Below are positions 1 through 5,609 of a DNA stretch of 5,609 bases, piece after piece; positions within the stretch are counted from its first letter, which is position 1; every line of letters begins with the position of its first letter. Below the pieces are notes generated by a model. That model saw nothing but the letters and a program-made list of their open reading frames with translations. It was not told where the DNA came from and did not search any database. Location of the stretch: positions 1,811,115 through 1,816,723 of the forward strand of contig CP070830.1 in NCBI GenBank assembly GCA_020344865.1, in the 5' to 3' direction. This DNA is from Planctomycetota bacterium. Lineage in GTDB: Bacteria > Planctomycetota > Phycisphaerae > Sedimentisphaerales > Anaerobacaceae. A program made the translations under genes and the position numbers.

Positions 1-850
1 AGAGGTTTATTTGAAGTTGGATTCGATGCAAAAAACGGGCTCATTCAAATTTCGTGGGGCGGTCAGCAAAATTATGTCTTTAACTGAAGAAGAATTGAAC
101 AAGGGCGTGGTGTCTGCATCCACCGGCAACTTTGCTTTGGCTCTGGGCGAAGCTGCGAAATTACGCTCTTGTGAAGTTACTGTTTATGTAGCCAAAAACA
201 TCGAGCCTTCCCGACTGGAATTGATAAAAGCCCATGGTGTTAATGTAGTGGTTTACGGAGAGGAGGCCTGGGATGCTGAAAAGCGCGCCCGAGAGGTAGC
301 TGAACAAGAAGGTAAAATTTACGTTTCACCCTACAACGATCCCGTTGTGGTTGGGGGACAGGGCACCTGCGGTTTGGAAATCTCCAAACAGTTACCCGAG
401 GTGCAAGTTGCTTTTTTCGCTGTTGGTGGTGCCGGATTGTGTTGCGGCTCAGGCGGCTGGCTAAAATCTTTCAATCCGGATATTGAAATCATAGGCGTCT
501 CACCTGAAAGGTCTCCGGTCATGTACGAATCTGTCAAAGCCAACAAAATCATAGAGATGGAAACCTTTCCCACCCTGGCTGATACCTGTGCCGGTGGCGT
601 TGATCCAGATACTATTACACTTGAGTTGTGTCAAAAATATGTGGATGAGATTATTCTTCTAACTGAAAAGGAGATCGAAGATTCCATACGGCTTTTATTT
701 GAACATCATCGCCTGGTTGTCGAAGGTTCAGGGGTCCTGAGTGTGGGGGGACTTCTAAAACTGAAGGACTCGTTCAAGGGGAAAAAGGTAGTGCTGGGTA
801 TTTGCGGCCGGAATATAGGCTTGGATTTGTTCAAGCAGATTATTGCTTGA
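1..850 (+). CDS. Threonine/serine dehydratase-like PLP-dependent enzyme (fold-type II), 5' truncated by window edge
   Basis: This is the 3' part of a pyridoxal-phosphate enzyme of the tryptophan synthase beta/threonine dehydratase superfamily. Members typically deaminate threonine or serine to the 2-oxo acid plus ammonia; some are racemases. The reading frame is open from base 2 and begins EVYLKLDSMQKTGSFKFRGA, so the TTG at base 11 is internal. By comparison with the family, roughly 40 N-terminal residues are missing. Counting from E (base 2), visible landmarks are the Schiff-base lysine K16 in SFKFRGA, the asparagine loop STGNF (40-44), the phosphate-binding glycine loop VGGAGL (141-146), TLADTCAGG (191-199), where relatives bind a divalent cation, and ICGRNI (267-272), which replaces the usual SGGN-like PLP-ring segment. 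No C-terminal ACT domain follows, so this is the short catabolic-type architecture. The superfamily call is firm; the substrate is not. It converges on the corrinoid gene and shares its terminator. Confidence 0.9.
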   Translation, partial: EVYLKLDSMQKTGSFKFRGAVSKIMSLTEEELNKGVVSASTGNFALALGEAAKLRSCEVTVYVAKNIEPSRLELIKAHGVNVVVYGEEAWDAEKRAREVAEQEGKIYVSPYNDPVVVGGQGTCGLEISKQLPEVQVAFFAVGGAGLCCGSGGWLKSFNPDIEIIGVSPERSPVMYESVKANKIIEMETFPTLADTCAGGVDPDTITLELCQKYVDEIILLTEKEIEDSIRLLFEHHRLVVEGSGVLSVGGLLKLKDSFKGKKVVLGICGRNIGLDLFKQIIA

Positions 851-878
851 ATCCACCTGTGCAGTTTCCTGTAATGTA

Positions 879-995
879 GGGACAGTCACCGACACTGCGA
901 GTGAAATATTATACGCTTCTAACATCAGCCAAGAGTTGCCACATCATATCACCTAGTGAGGCATGTTCTGTCCCACTTAATGTTGGGACAGAACA
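879..995. repeat. GGGACAG repeat cluster with a perfect 12-bp inverted repeat
   Basis: Bases 964-975 (TGTTCTGTCCCA) and 984-995 (TGGGACAGAACA) are perfect reverse complements separated by an 8-base loop. A third copy of the core, GGGACAG, lies at 879-885 within GTAGGGACAGTCACC. The hairpin has no T-tract, so it is a poor intrinsic terminator. It could be a REP-like element, a remnant of an IS200/RAYT-type end, or a protein-binding palindrome. No transposase is in the window. The inverted repeat is seen directly; its class is inference. Confidence 0.6.
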
Positions 996-1040
996 ATTAA
1001 GATCTGCTAATATAATTTCCCTGATGCCAACATCGTGCTT

Positions 1041-1086
1041 AAAAAAACAGCCCCGATTTCAAAATCGAGGCTATTTTCGGTTTTTT
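1041..1086. terminator. Bidirectional intrinsic terminator between converging genes
   Basis: Bases 1049-1058 pair with 1063-1072 (AGCCCCGATT against AATCGAGGCT), giving nine base pairs with one C-A mismatch and a TCAA loop. On the plus strand the stem is followed by TTTT at 1074-1077 and a T6 run at 1081-1086. On the minus strand it is followed by seven T's (A7 at 1041-1047). It lies 37 bases past the corrinoid gene stop and about 200 bases past the dehydratase stop, so it can end both transcripts. The minus-strand direction has the cleaner U-tract. Confidence 0.88.
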
Positions 1087-1109
1087 CGGTAGATTGAGAT
1101 ATGTGTTTC

Positions 1110-1736
1110 TTATGCGACGAGACTCTTGGCTGTATCTACAGCCGAGGCGGCATCGGCGGCGTAACCATCGGCGCCAATCTTGTCGGCGTAGCCCTGTGTT
1201 ACAGGTGCACCGCCTATCATCACCTTGGCTGAGACACCGGCCTCCTTCAAGGCCTTTATAGTCTTTTCCATAGCCGGCATAGTTGTGGTCAAGAGGGCGC
1301 TGATTCCAATCAACTGGGTGTCCGTATCCTTGACCTGCTCGGCGAATTTCTCCGGTGAGACATCGACGCCGAGGTCGACAACCTCAAAGCCAGCACCTTT
1401 GAGCATCATTGCCACCAGGTTTTTGCCGATATCGTGCAGGTCACCCTGGGCGGTCCCTATGACGAACTTGCCTACCGGTTTTACGCCCGCCTTGACCAGT
1501 TCGGGTTCAAGTATTTCCATCGCTGACTTCATCGCTCGGGCCGCGATAAGCACCTCCGGTATGTAAACCTCGTTCTTTTTGAAACGCTCGCCGACAACGT
1601 CCATGCCCGCAATTAGTCCTTCCTCAAGGACGCTCTTGGCTGGTGTGCCTTCACCAATCGCTGTTTTGGTAATGTCCACCGCGGTATTCTGGTCGCCCTT
1701 TATAATCGCATCCGCCAGTGCTTTCAAATCTGCCAT
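1110..1736 (-). CDS. Corrinoid (cobalamin-binding) protein of a methyltransferase system, MtaC/MtbC/MttC-like
   Basis: This complete 208-residue cytoplasmic protein should carry a methyl group on a corrinoid between a substrate:corrinoid methyltransferase and a second methyltransferase acting on tetrahydrofolate or a thiol. Residues 1-85 form the helical cap domain of the methionine synthase B12-binding fold, with the typical segments GLIAGMDVVGERF (40-52) and EVLIAARAM (61-69). Residues 88-208 form the Rossmann-like B12 domain. The D-x-H-x-x-G motif is at D99-L-H101-D-I-G104, where H101 is the predicted lower axial cobalt ligand. S146-A-L148 and G175-G176 match the further nucleotide-loop motifs. 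The length is normal for the family. The ATG start is supported by TGAGGT eight bases upstream. The substrate (methylamine, methanol, methoxy-aromatic, glycine betaine) cannot be read from this protein alone, and no methyltransferase or activase gene is nearby. Confidence 0.95.
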   Translation of the reverse strand: MADLKALADAIIKGDQNTAVDITKTAIGEGTPAKSVLEEGLIAGMDVVGERFKKNEVYIPEVLIAARAMKSAMEILEPELVKAGVKPVGKFVIGTAQGDLHDIGKNLVAMMLKGAGFEVVDLGVDVSPEKFAEQVKDTDTQLIGISALLTTTMPAMEKTIKALKEAGVSAKVMIGGAPVTQGYADKIGADGYAADAASAVDTAKSLVA

Positions 1737-1744
1737 TTCTATCT

Positions 1745-1750
1745 ACCTCA
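1745..1750 (-). promoter_or_regulatory. Shine-Dalgarno sequence of the corrinoid protein gene
   Basis: The minus strand reads TGAGGT eight bases before the ATG. This is a good anti-16S match and supports the start at 1736. Confidence 0.75.
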
Positions 1751-1803
1751 ACAAAAAATATTTAACCTGTTTAATTCCATTAATTCCGAAAACCGAAGGA
1801 GAC

Positions 1804-1832
1804 ATTAGACATTATTCCAAGGCCGAAAACAA
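1804..1832 (-). promoter_or_regulatory. Candidate sigma-70-type promoter for the corrinoid protein gene
   Basis: The minus strand has TTGTTT (1832-1827) as a -35 element, a 17-base spacer, and TCTAAT (1809-1804) as a -10 element that matches TATAAT at five of six positions. The -35 matches TTGACA at only three of six. It would give a leader of roughly 60 bases before the ATG. A tandem 7-base repeat, GACATTA twice at 1801-1814, overlaps the -10. This is a consensus match only, in an AT-rich spacer. Confidence 0.4.
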
Positions 1833-1867
1833 GCCTAAATTAAAGTTTTTTAGCTGTCATGGCGTTA

Positions 1868-2077
1868 TCAAAGGTAGGGATATGTTTCGGCGCCTTCTTT
1901 GTCCTTCTCTTTTTTCTCGTCTTTGGTAATTGAAGGTATAAAAGGCTCAGGAGTGCAGGGCAGCTTGGCTTTGATAACTACCTCTGCTGATTGTAATGCC
2001 TGAGCTTCGGCTTTCAATTTAATCGGCCCGGCCTCGAAGCCGGACTGGATAAAGACCATTGCCAGGCCGTTGAAAGC
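1868..2077 (-). pseudogene. C-terminal remnant of a GH2-type beta-galactosidase
   Basis: From an in-frame TAG at 2080-2078 the frame runs AFNGLAMVFIQSG, then GPIKLKAEAQALQSAEVVIKAK, and ends at the TGA at 1868. The pattern AFNGL-hydrophobics-QS, then a PG/AG-I-KL-A and SAEV-I, resembles the last beta-sandwich domain of large LacZ-type GH2 beta-galactosidases, which hydrolyse terminal beta-galactosides. The final 30 or so residues are proline-rich then Lys/Glu/Asp-rich (DEKKEKDKE) and look like a non-homologous tail. About 70 residues remain of an enzyme that normally has 800 to 1,000, and the upstream 360 bases hold no GH2 catalytic domain. I therefore read it as a truncated, non-functional relic. 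The first ATG is at 2059, giving 63 codons, and I see no clear ribosome-binding site. A small real protein is the alternative. The family match is from memory of the motif and has not been searched. Confidence 0.55.
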
Positions 2078-2237
2078 CTAGTGCCCTGCTCCGGCAAGCA
2101 ACTCCCTGTTCATCTCACACACGCCGTCATCGCGAGCCATCAACAGTAACAGCTATGCTCAATAAGACCATACCATTGTCTGTGTACATATTATTTCTGC
2201 TGCATTGCCCTCGGATGTTGCCCTCAAAATCCGTCAC

Positions 2238-2269
2238 GAGATAGTAAAAAATCGTGTAGAAATAGTAAA
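2238..2269. repeat. Direct repeat GA(G/A)ATAGTAAA, 21-bp period
   Basis: The 11-mers at 2238-2248 (GAGATAGTAAA) and 2259-2269 (GAAATAGTAAA) differ at one base. They start 21 bases apart, about two helical turns. The arrangement would suit two sites for a DNA-binding protein on one face of the helix. The region is AT-rich, so chance is a serious alternative. Confidence 0.35.
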
Positions 2270-2342
2270 TCAACGAGAAAATTTAAGTCTTTGTTTTTAT
2301 TGGGATCAAGCTGTAAAATCAGTTTATTGGGTATCTTGCAAA

Positions 2343-2370
2343 GAGAGGGCAAATAGAATCCCGCCCTCTC
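2343..2370 (-). terminator. Hairpin downstream of holA, possible weak terminator
   Basis: GAGAGGGC (2343-2350) and GCCCTCTC (2363-2370) are perfect 8-bp complements around a 12-base loop, about 70 bases past the holA stop. On the minus strand the stem is followed only by TTTGCAAG, so the U-tract is poor. Termination would be weak or factor-assisted, or the hairpin may act as an mRNA 3'-end stabiliser. The stem is seen directly; its role is inferred from position. Confidence 0.5.
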
Positions 2371-2439
2371 CGTTCTGTTGATTTGTTGTTGAGAGATTTG
2401 ATTGACGTTGTTTTGAGATTAGCGATTGGCTTTTATGTG

Positions 2440-3426
2440 TTACCTGGCAGCTAATTTCAAAACCAGTTGCTCGGCGGCTACCTGCGTCTTTGTCTGGCCG
2501 GTTTTTATCGCGTAATCGGTAGCTGCTAACTGCTGCAAAATCGAGCCTATCTGCTTCAAGGGCATCTTTCGCACCAGGCTGAAGAAGCTGTCTTTGTTAC
2601 CCCATATTCTGAGCCTGCCGGCAATTTCTGGGGGGCTTAGACCATCATTGAGCAATACCTTGGCGTTGAACATTCTGCGGAAATGAAATGCGAATCCGCC
2701 GATTGCGGTGTACTCAGCGGATTTATCCTGAGCAAACATGCTTCTGAGTCGCTCGATGGCGGCGGCCACATTGCCGGCCAGACAGGCATCAATCACTGCG
2801 AAGATACTGAATATCCGATTATGGCCGATAAGCGACTCAACATGTTCGACCGTGATGGTTTTTTGGGTGTGTGCGAAAAGCGCCAGTTTATCAATTTCGC
2901 CGTACAGTCGGGGCAGGTCATCACCGGTCAGCTCGATTAGAAGCCCGGCTGCGTCTTCGGTGAGTTTTTTCTCGTGTGCGTCCGCGGTATATTTAATGAG
3001 GCGCGGAGGCAGCTGCCATGATTTAGGCTGAGTTACGCTGAGTAATTTACCGACCTTGGGCAGCTTTTTGGCCAGTTTGGTTCGGGCATCCCAATTGCTT
3101 GCGGTCAATATGAGTATACCGGTGGGACAGGGATTGTCGAAATATTTTTCGAGTAACTGACGGTTCTCAGAGACGAATTTGTCCGCACCTTTGACAAGGA
3201 CGACCCTTGTTTTGGTCAGAAACGGCAATGTCCTGAGTTCATCCAGTACCGCTGATGCGGAGACTTGAGCGGGGTCGGCATTGAAAAGCCCGGTAACTCT
3301 TTCGTCGTGCTCGAGCAGCGCATCAAGAAGTTTTTCGCATTCAGCGCTAACAAGTGCATCTTCTTTGCCGGCGATTACATAAATCGGCTTGTGTTTTTTT
3401 TCGGACTTGCCGGTAGTTCTGGACAT
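2440..3426 (-). CDS. holA: DNA polymerase III subunit delta (clamp loader)
   Basis: This is the complete 328-residue delta subunit, the part of the clamp-loader complex that binds and opens the beta sliding clamp during replication. Residues 13-135 form the degenerate AAA+ N-domain: KPIYVIAGKEDALV (13-26) replaces a functional Walker A, as is normal for delta. LRTLPFLTKTRVVLVKGADKF (64-84) covers the clamp-contact region and the beta-strand after it. LTGDDLPRLYGEIDKLALF (166-184) is the characteristic helical segment of domain II. The C-terminal collar domain ends with LAATDYAIKTGQ (300-311). Length is close to the family norm of about 330-345. The start at 3426 is the only good ATG and lies 27 bases after the gyrA stop. 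The spacer (CTCGACACAACACCGTATCTAAAA just before the ATG is purine-poor in its first part) has no Shine-Dalgarno match, so translation may depend on coupling to gyrA or on a leader-independent mechanism. Confidence 0.93.
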   Translation of the reverse strand: MSRTTGKSEKKHKPIYVIAGKEDALVSAECEKLLDALLEHDERVTGLFNADPAQVSASAVLDELRTLPFLTKTRVVLVKGADKFVSENRQLLEKYFDNPCPTGILILTASNWDARTKLAKKLPKVGKLLSVTQPKSWQLPPRLIKYTADAHEKKLTEDAAGLLIELTGDDLPRLYGEIDKLALFAHTQKTITVEHVESLIGHNRIFSIFAVIDACLAGNVAAAIERLRSMFAQDKSAEYTAIGGFAFHFRRMFNAKVLLNDGLSPPEIAGRLRIWGNKDSFFSLVRKMPLKQIGSILQQLAATDYAIKTGQTKTQVAAEQLVLKLAAR

Positions 3427-3453
3427 TTTTAGATACGGTGTTGTGTCGAGATG

Positions 3454-5609
3454 CTACTTCGACTTGGGGGTTTTACCGCTGCTCTTTTTTTTGCGTTCAG
3501 GTTTCGGGGCTGACAGCAGTTTCTGCTTAGTACCAGCCTTTTCTTTCCAATCCTTTATTTTTTCGCTGGTTTTTGTTTCGCGTCTTTCTTGCGGCGCAGT
3601 GGTCTCCGTTACAATCTTTTCGGCGGCGACGAGTTTGTCATTGGATTTGAGCTTAATAAGTCGAACGCCCTGTGTGGCCCTGCCAATCGAGCGGACCTGC
3701 TCCAGGCCCGTGCGAATAATCATCCCGCTGGCGGTTATCATCATCAACTCATCCTTATCATGCACGGCCTTGAGGGCCACTACTTTGCCGTTTCGGGCGG
3801 TTGTTTTTATATTTATCAGACCTATTCCACCTCGGCTTTGGGGACGGTAATCGTCAAGGCTGGTTCGTTTGCCGTAGCCTTTTTCACAGACTGTAAGCAG
3901 CGAAGCTCCTTTCTCCGGTATCACCATATCGACCACTGCATCTTTGGAGCGGAGCTTTATTCCTTTGACGCCGCGGGCGACCCGCCCCATCGAGCGAACA
4001 TGCTGTTCGTCAAAACGTATGGCCATGCCGTCTCTGGTCCCAAGTATAATCTGGTCGGCCCCAGTGGTTAATTTGACACCAATGACGTTATCATTAGGGT
4101 CGAGCTTGATTGCATTGACGCCTGTTGCTCTTGGATTGCTGTAGGCGGAGAGTCTGGTCTTTTTTATAAGGCCGTTTTTGGTTGCCGTGACAAGCTGGCG
4201 CGGTTCTTTGTCGCCTTCGCCTTCACCGTCGAATCTGCGGACGTTGATTATTGATGCTATCGTCTGGTTTCCGAGCCTGAGAAGGTTCACTATGTTTCTG
4301 CCCTTACTTTGTCTCGACATACTCGGGATATCATAGACCTTCAGCCAGTAGCACCTGCCGCGGTTGGTGAAGATAAGCAGGTAATCGTGTGTGGAGGCCG
4401 TGAAGAGGTGCTCTATGAAATCACCTTCTTTGGTGTCTGAGCCGATGATGCCCTTGCCGCCTCTCGCCTGCTTGCGGTACGTATCGATGGGCATTCGCTT
4501 GACGTACCCGCTGTGACTTATGGTTACAATAACTTCCTCCTCGGCTATTAAATCTTCTATGTCGAGTTGCTCGACCTTGGCGGCAATTTTTGTCCGCCTT
4601 TTGTCGCCGTATTTTTCCTTTATTTCGTAGATATCTTCGCGAATGACATCCAGCAGCACCTGCTCGCTGGCCAGTATTGCCTCGTAGCCCTCAATCTTCT
4701 CGGTAAGTTCGGCGTATTCTTTGGCGAGCTTTTTCATTTCCAGGCCTGTCAGTCTCTGCAACTGCATTGTTAAGATTGCATCTGCCTGCGGACCTGTGAG
4801 GTATTGGTCGGATTTGCCTTTCTCATTAACAAAAGCCTTGGGCAAAAGTTCTCTCAACGTGGCTGACTCGGCCAGTCGCAGTGGTTTTTCCATCAGGTTC
4901 AGCTTTGCCGTCGGCGCATCGGGGGATTTCTTTATCAACTCGATGATTTCATCGATGTCACTTACAGCAAGAATAAGACCTTCAAGAATATGCGCCCTGT
5001 TTCTACATCTTTTCATCAGGAATCTGCTTCGGCGGCGAACAACTGTTTTGCGATGTTCAATGAAGCATCTGAGAGTATCTTTGATGTTCAGGGTCTCGGG
5101 TTTGTTGTTAACCAGTGCAATGTTGGCGATGGCAAACGTCGTCTGCAGAGACGTATATCGGTACAGCTTATTAAGTGCGATTTGCGGGTCGGCGTCTTTC
5201 TTTACCTCGACGACAATTCTCAGGCCCCGCCGGTCGGATTCGTCCCTGACGTCCGCGATTTCGGCAATCTGCCCGTTGCGAACGCAGTCTGCAATCTTGG
5301 AAACAATTGTGGTTTTGACCACCATATAGGGCACTTCAGTTATTACTATTCTTTCTTTGCCCTTCTTTGGAGTTTCGATGTCAACCTTTGCCCGGACTTT
5401 CAGATGTCCCCTGCCGGTGGTGTAAGCGTCCATAATTCCCTTTTTTCCGCAGATGATTCCGCCGGTGGGAAAGTCCGGCCCCGGCAGACACTTGATGATG
5501 TCCTTGAATCCGCAGTCCGGGTCCTCGATTAGCAGCAGCAGCGATTCGCAGACCTCCGAAATGTTGTGCGGCGGTATGTTGGTGGCCATTCCCACTGCGA
5601 TTCCCGTCG
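3454..5609 (-). CDS. gyrA: DNA gyrase subunit A, N-terminus beyond window edge
   Basis: This is the C-terminal 717 residues of GyrA, the cleaving and DNA-wrapping subunit of gyrase (A2B2), which introduces negative supercoils using ATP. The frame is open to the window end and reads TGIAVGMATNIPPHN, so the GTG at 5595 is internal. About 170 residues, including the catalytic tyrosine and the quinolone-resistance region, lie outside. Numbering from that internal Val: PDFPTGGII (40-48) and AYTTGRG (57-63) belong to the cleavage core. The long helical tower and coiled-coil gate extends to about 340, with ILTMQLQRLTGLE at 274-286. The beta-pinwheel wrapping domain runs from about 350 to 660. Its GyrA box is QARGGKG (376-382), a variant of the canonical QRRGGKG that still favours gyrase over ParC. 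A box-like repeat, QSRGGIG, is at 586-592. The final 45 or so residues are strongly basic and probably disordered. It is followed closely by holA. Confidence 0.96.
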   Translation of the reverse strand, partial: TGIAVGMATNIPPHNISEVCESLLLLIEDPDCGFKDIIKCLPGPDFPTGGIICGKKGIMDAYTTGRGHLKVRAKVDIETPKKGKERIVITEVPYMVVKTTIVSKIADCVRNGQIAEIADVRDESDRRGLRIVVEVKKDADPQIALNKLYRYTSLQTTFAIANIALVNNKPETLNIKDTLRCFIEHRKTVVRRRSRFLMKRCRNRAHILEGLILAVSDIDEIIELIKKSPDAPTAKLNLMEKPLRLAESATLRELLPKAFVNEKGKSDQYLTGPQADAILTMQLQRLTGLEMKKLAKEYAELTEKIEGYEAILASEQVLLDVIREDIYEIKEKYGDKRRTKIAAKVEQLDIEDLIAEEEVIVTISHSGYVKRMPIDTYRKQARGGKGIIGSDTKEGDFIEHLFTASTHDYLLIFTNRGRCYWLKVYDIPSMSRQSKGRNIVNLLRLGNQTIASIINVRRFDGEGEGDKEPRQLVTATKNGLIKKTRLSAYSNPRATGVNAIKLDPNDNVIGVKLTTGADQIILGTRDGMAIRFDEQHVRSMGRVARGVKGIKLRSKDAVVDMVIPEKGASLLTVCEKGYGKRTSLDDYRPQSRGGIGLINIKTTARNGKVVALKAVHDKDELMMITASGMIIRTGLEQVRSIGRATQGVRLIKLKSNDKLVAAEKIVTETTAPQERRETKTSEKIKDWKEKAGTKQKLLSAPKPERKKKSSGKTPKSK

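Larger units (their letters stand above)
2078..2439. other. Gene-free interval between GH2 remnant and holA
   Basis: I find no convincing gene in these 362 bases. The half next to the remnant (2078-2160) is GC-richer. It contains a 20-codon minus-strand frame, from the ATG at 2140 to the TAG at 2078, that could be further decayed coding sequence. A second minus-strand frame ending at the TGA at 2127 reads YTDNGMVLLSIAVTVDGSR near its end but has no supported start. The half next to holA is AT-rich and holds the direct repeat and hairpin listed separately. A weak minus-strand promoter-like pair, TTGATC and TTAAAT 17 bases apart, lies at about 2281-2309. Confidence 0.6.

Noticed and set aside
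331..573. Minus-strand 80-codon frame in the dehydratase gene
   Set aside because: It is antisense to the conserved glycine-loop region and has no independent support.
964..995. Inverted repeat as the dehydratase terminator
   Set aside because: It has no T-tract on either side. The hairpin at 1049-1072 is a far better terminator.
901..1092. 63-codon plus-strand frame in the intergenic region
   Set aside because: It has a GTG start with no ribosome-binding site, includes the inverted repeat, reads straight through the terminator hairpin and has no protein-like composition.
1737..1867. Cobalamin riboswitch in the leader of the corrinoid gene
   Set aside because: The 131-base spacer is too short and AT-rich, and I could not find a B12-box-like conserved core.
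1225..1929. Plus-strand frames opposite the corrinoid gene
   Set aside because: They are antisense to a clearly conserved B12-binding protein, and their composition is that of shadow frames.
2127..2237. 36-codon minus-strand frame from GTG ending in VTVDGSR as a small protein
   Set aside because: It has no ribosome-binding site, a poor start and an AT-rich upstream region. I kept it only as possible decayed coding sequence.
2683..3031. Plus-strand frames inside holA
   Set aside because: They overlap the conserved holA coding frame in antisense and show no recognisable domain.
3389..4144. Plus-strand frames antisense to the GyrA C-terminal domain
   Set aside because: GyrA motifs are intact on the minus strand. 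The antisense products are hydrophobic or serine-rich by-products of codon structure.
4721..5532. Two long (180 and 202 codon) plus-strand frames within gyrA
   Set aside because: The length comes from antisense codon bias in a conserved gene. There is no ribosome-binding site, and the frames overlap each other.

Overview
This looks like an ordinary bacterial chromosome segment carrying housekeeping and metabolic genes. I found no CRISPR array, tRNA, rRNA, integrase, transposase or phage gene. The source is tentatively a planctomycete-like or related environmental bacterium. That guess rests on a gyrA-holA pair, a stand-alone corrinoid protein, and a leftover of a GH2 beta-galactosidase in one place. 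No single feature proves it.

Layout: (1) bases 1-850, plus strand: the 3' part of a fold-type II PLP-dependent threonine/serine dehydratase-like gene. (2) 851-1109: a short intergenic stretch with a perfect 12-bp inverted repeat built on GGGACAG, followed by a strong bidirectional terminator shared by the converging genes. (3) 1110-1736, minus strand: a complete corrinoid (B12-binding) protein of methyltransferase systems, with a good Shine-Dalgarno sequence and a plausible promoter. No partner methyltransferase is visible. (4) 1868-2077, minus strand: a short reading frame matching the extreme C-terminus of GH2 beta-galactosidases, read here as a decayed remnant. (5) 2078-2439: no convincing gene, but a 21-bp-spaced direct repeat and a hairpin downstream of holA. 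(6) 2440-3426, minus strand: holA, DNA polymerase III delta subunit. (7) 3454 to the window edge, minus strand: the C-terminal 717 residues of DNA gyrase subunit A.

gyrA and holA lie on the same strand 27 bases apart and are probably co-transcribed, which pairs a topoisomerase subunit with a clamp-loader subunit. The corrinoid protein appears to be a separate one-gene transcription unit, so its methyltransferase and reductive activase would have to be encoded elsewhere. I do not see a previously undescribed system here. The most useful leads are the GGGACAG inverted repeat, the GH2 remnant, the orphan corrinoid protein, the variant cofactor motifs of the dehydratase and the basic GyrA tail.
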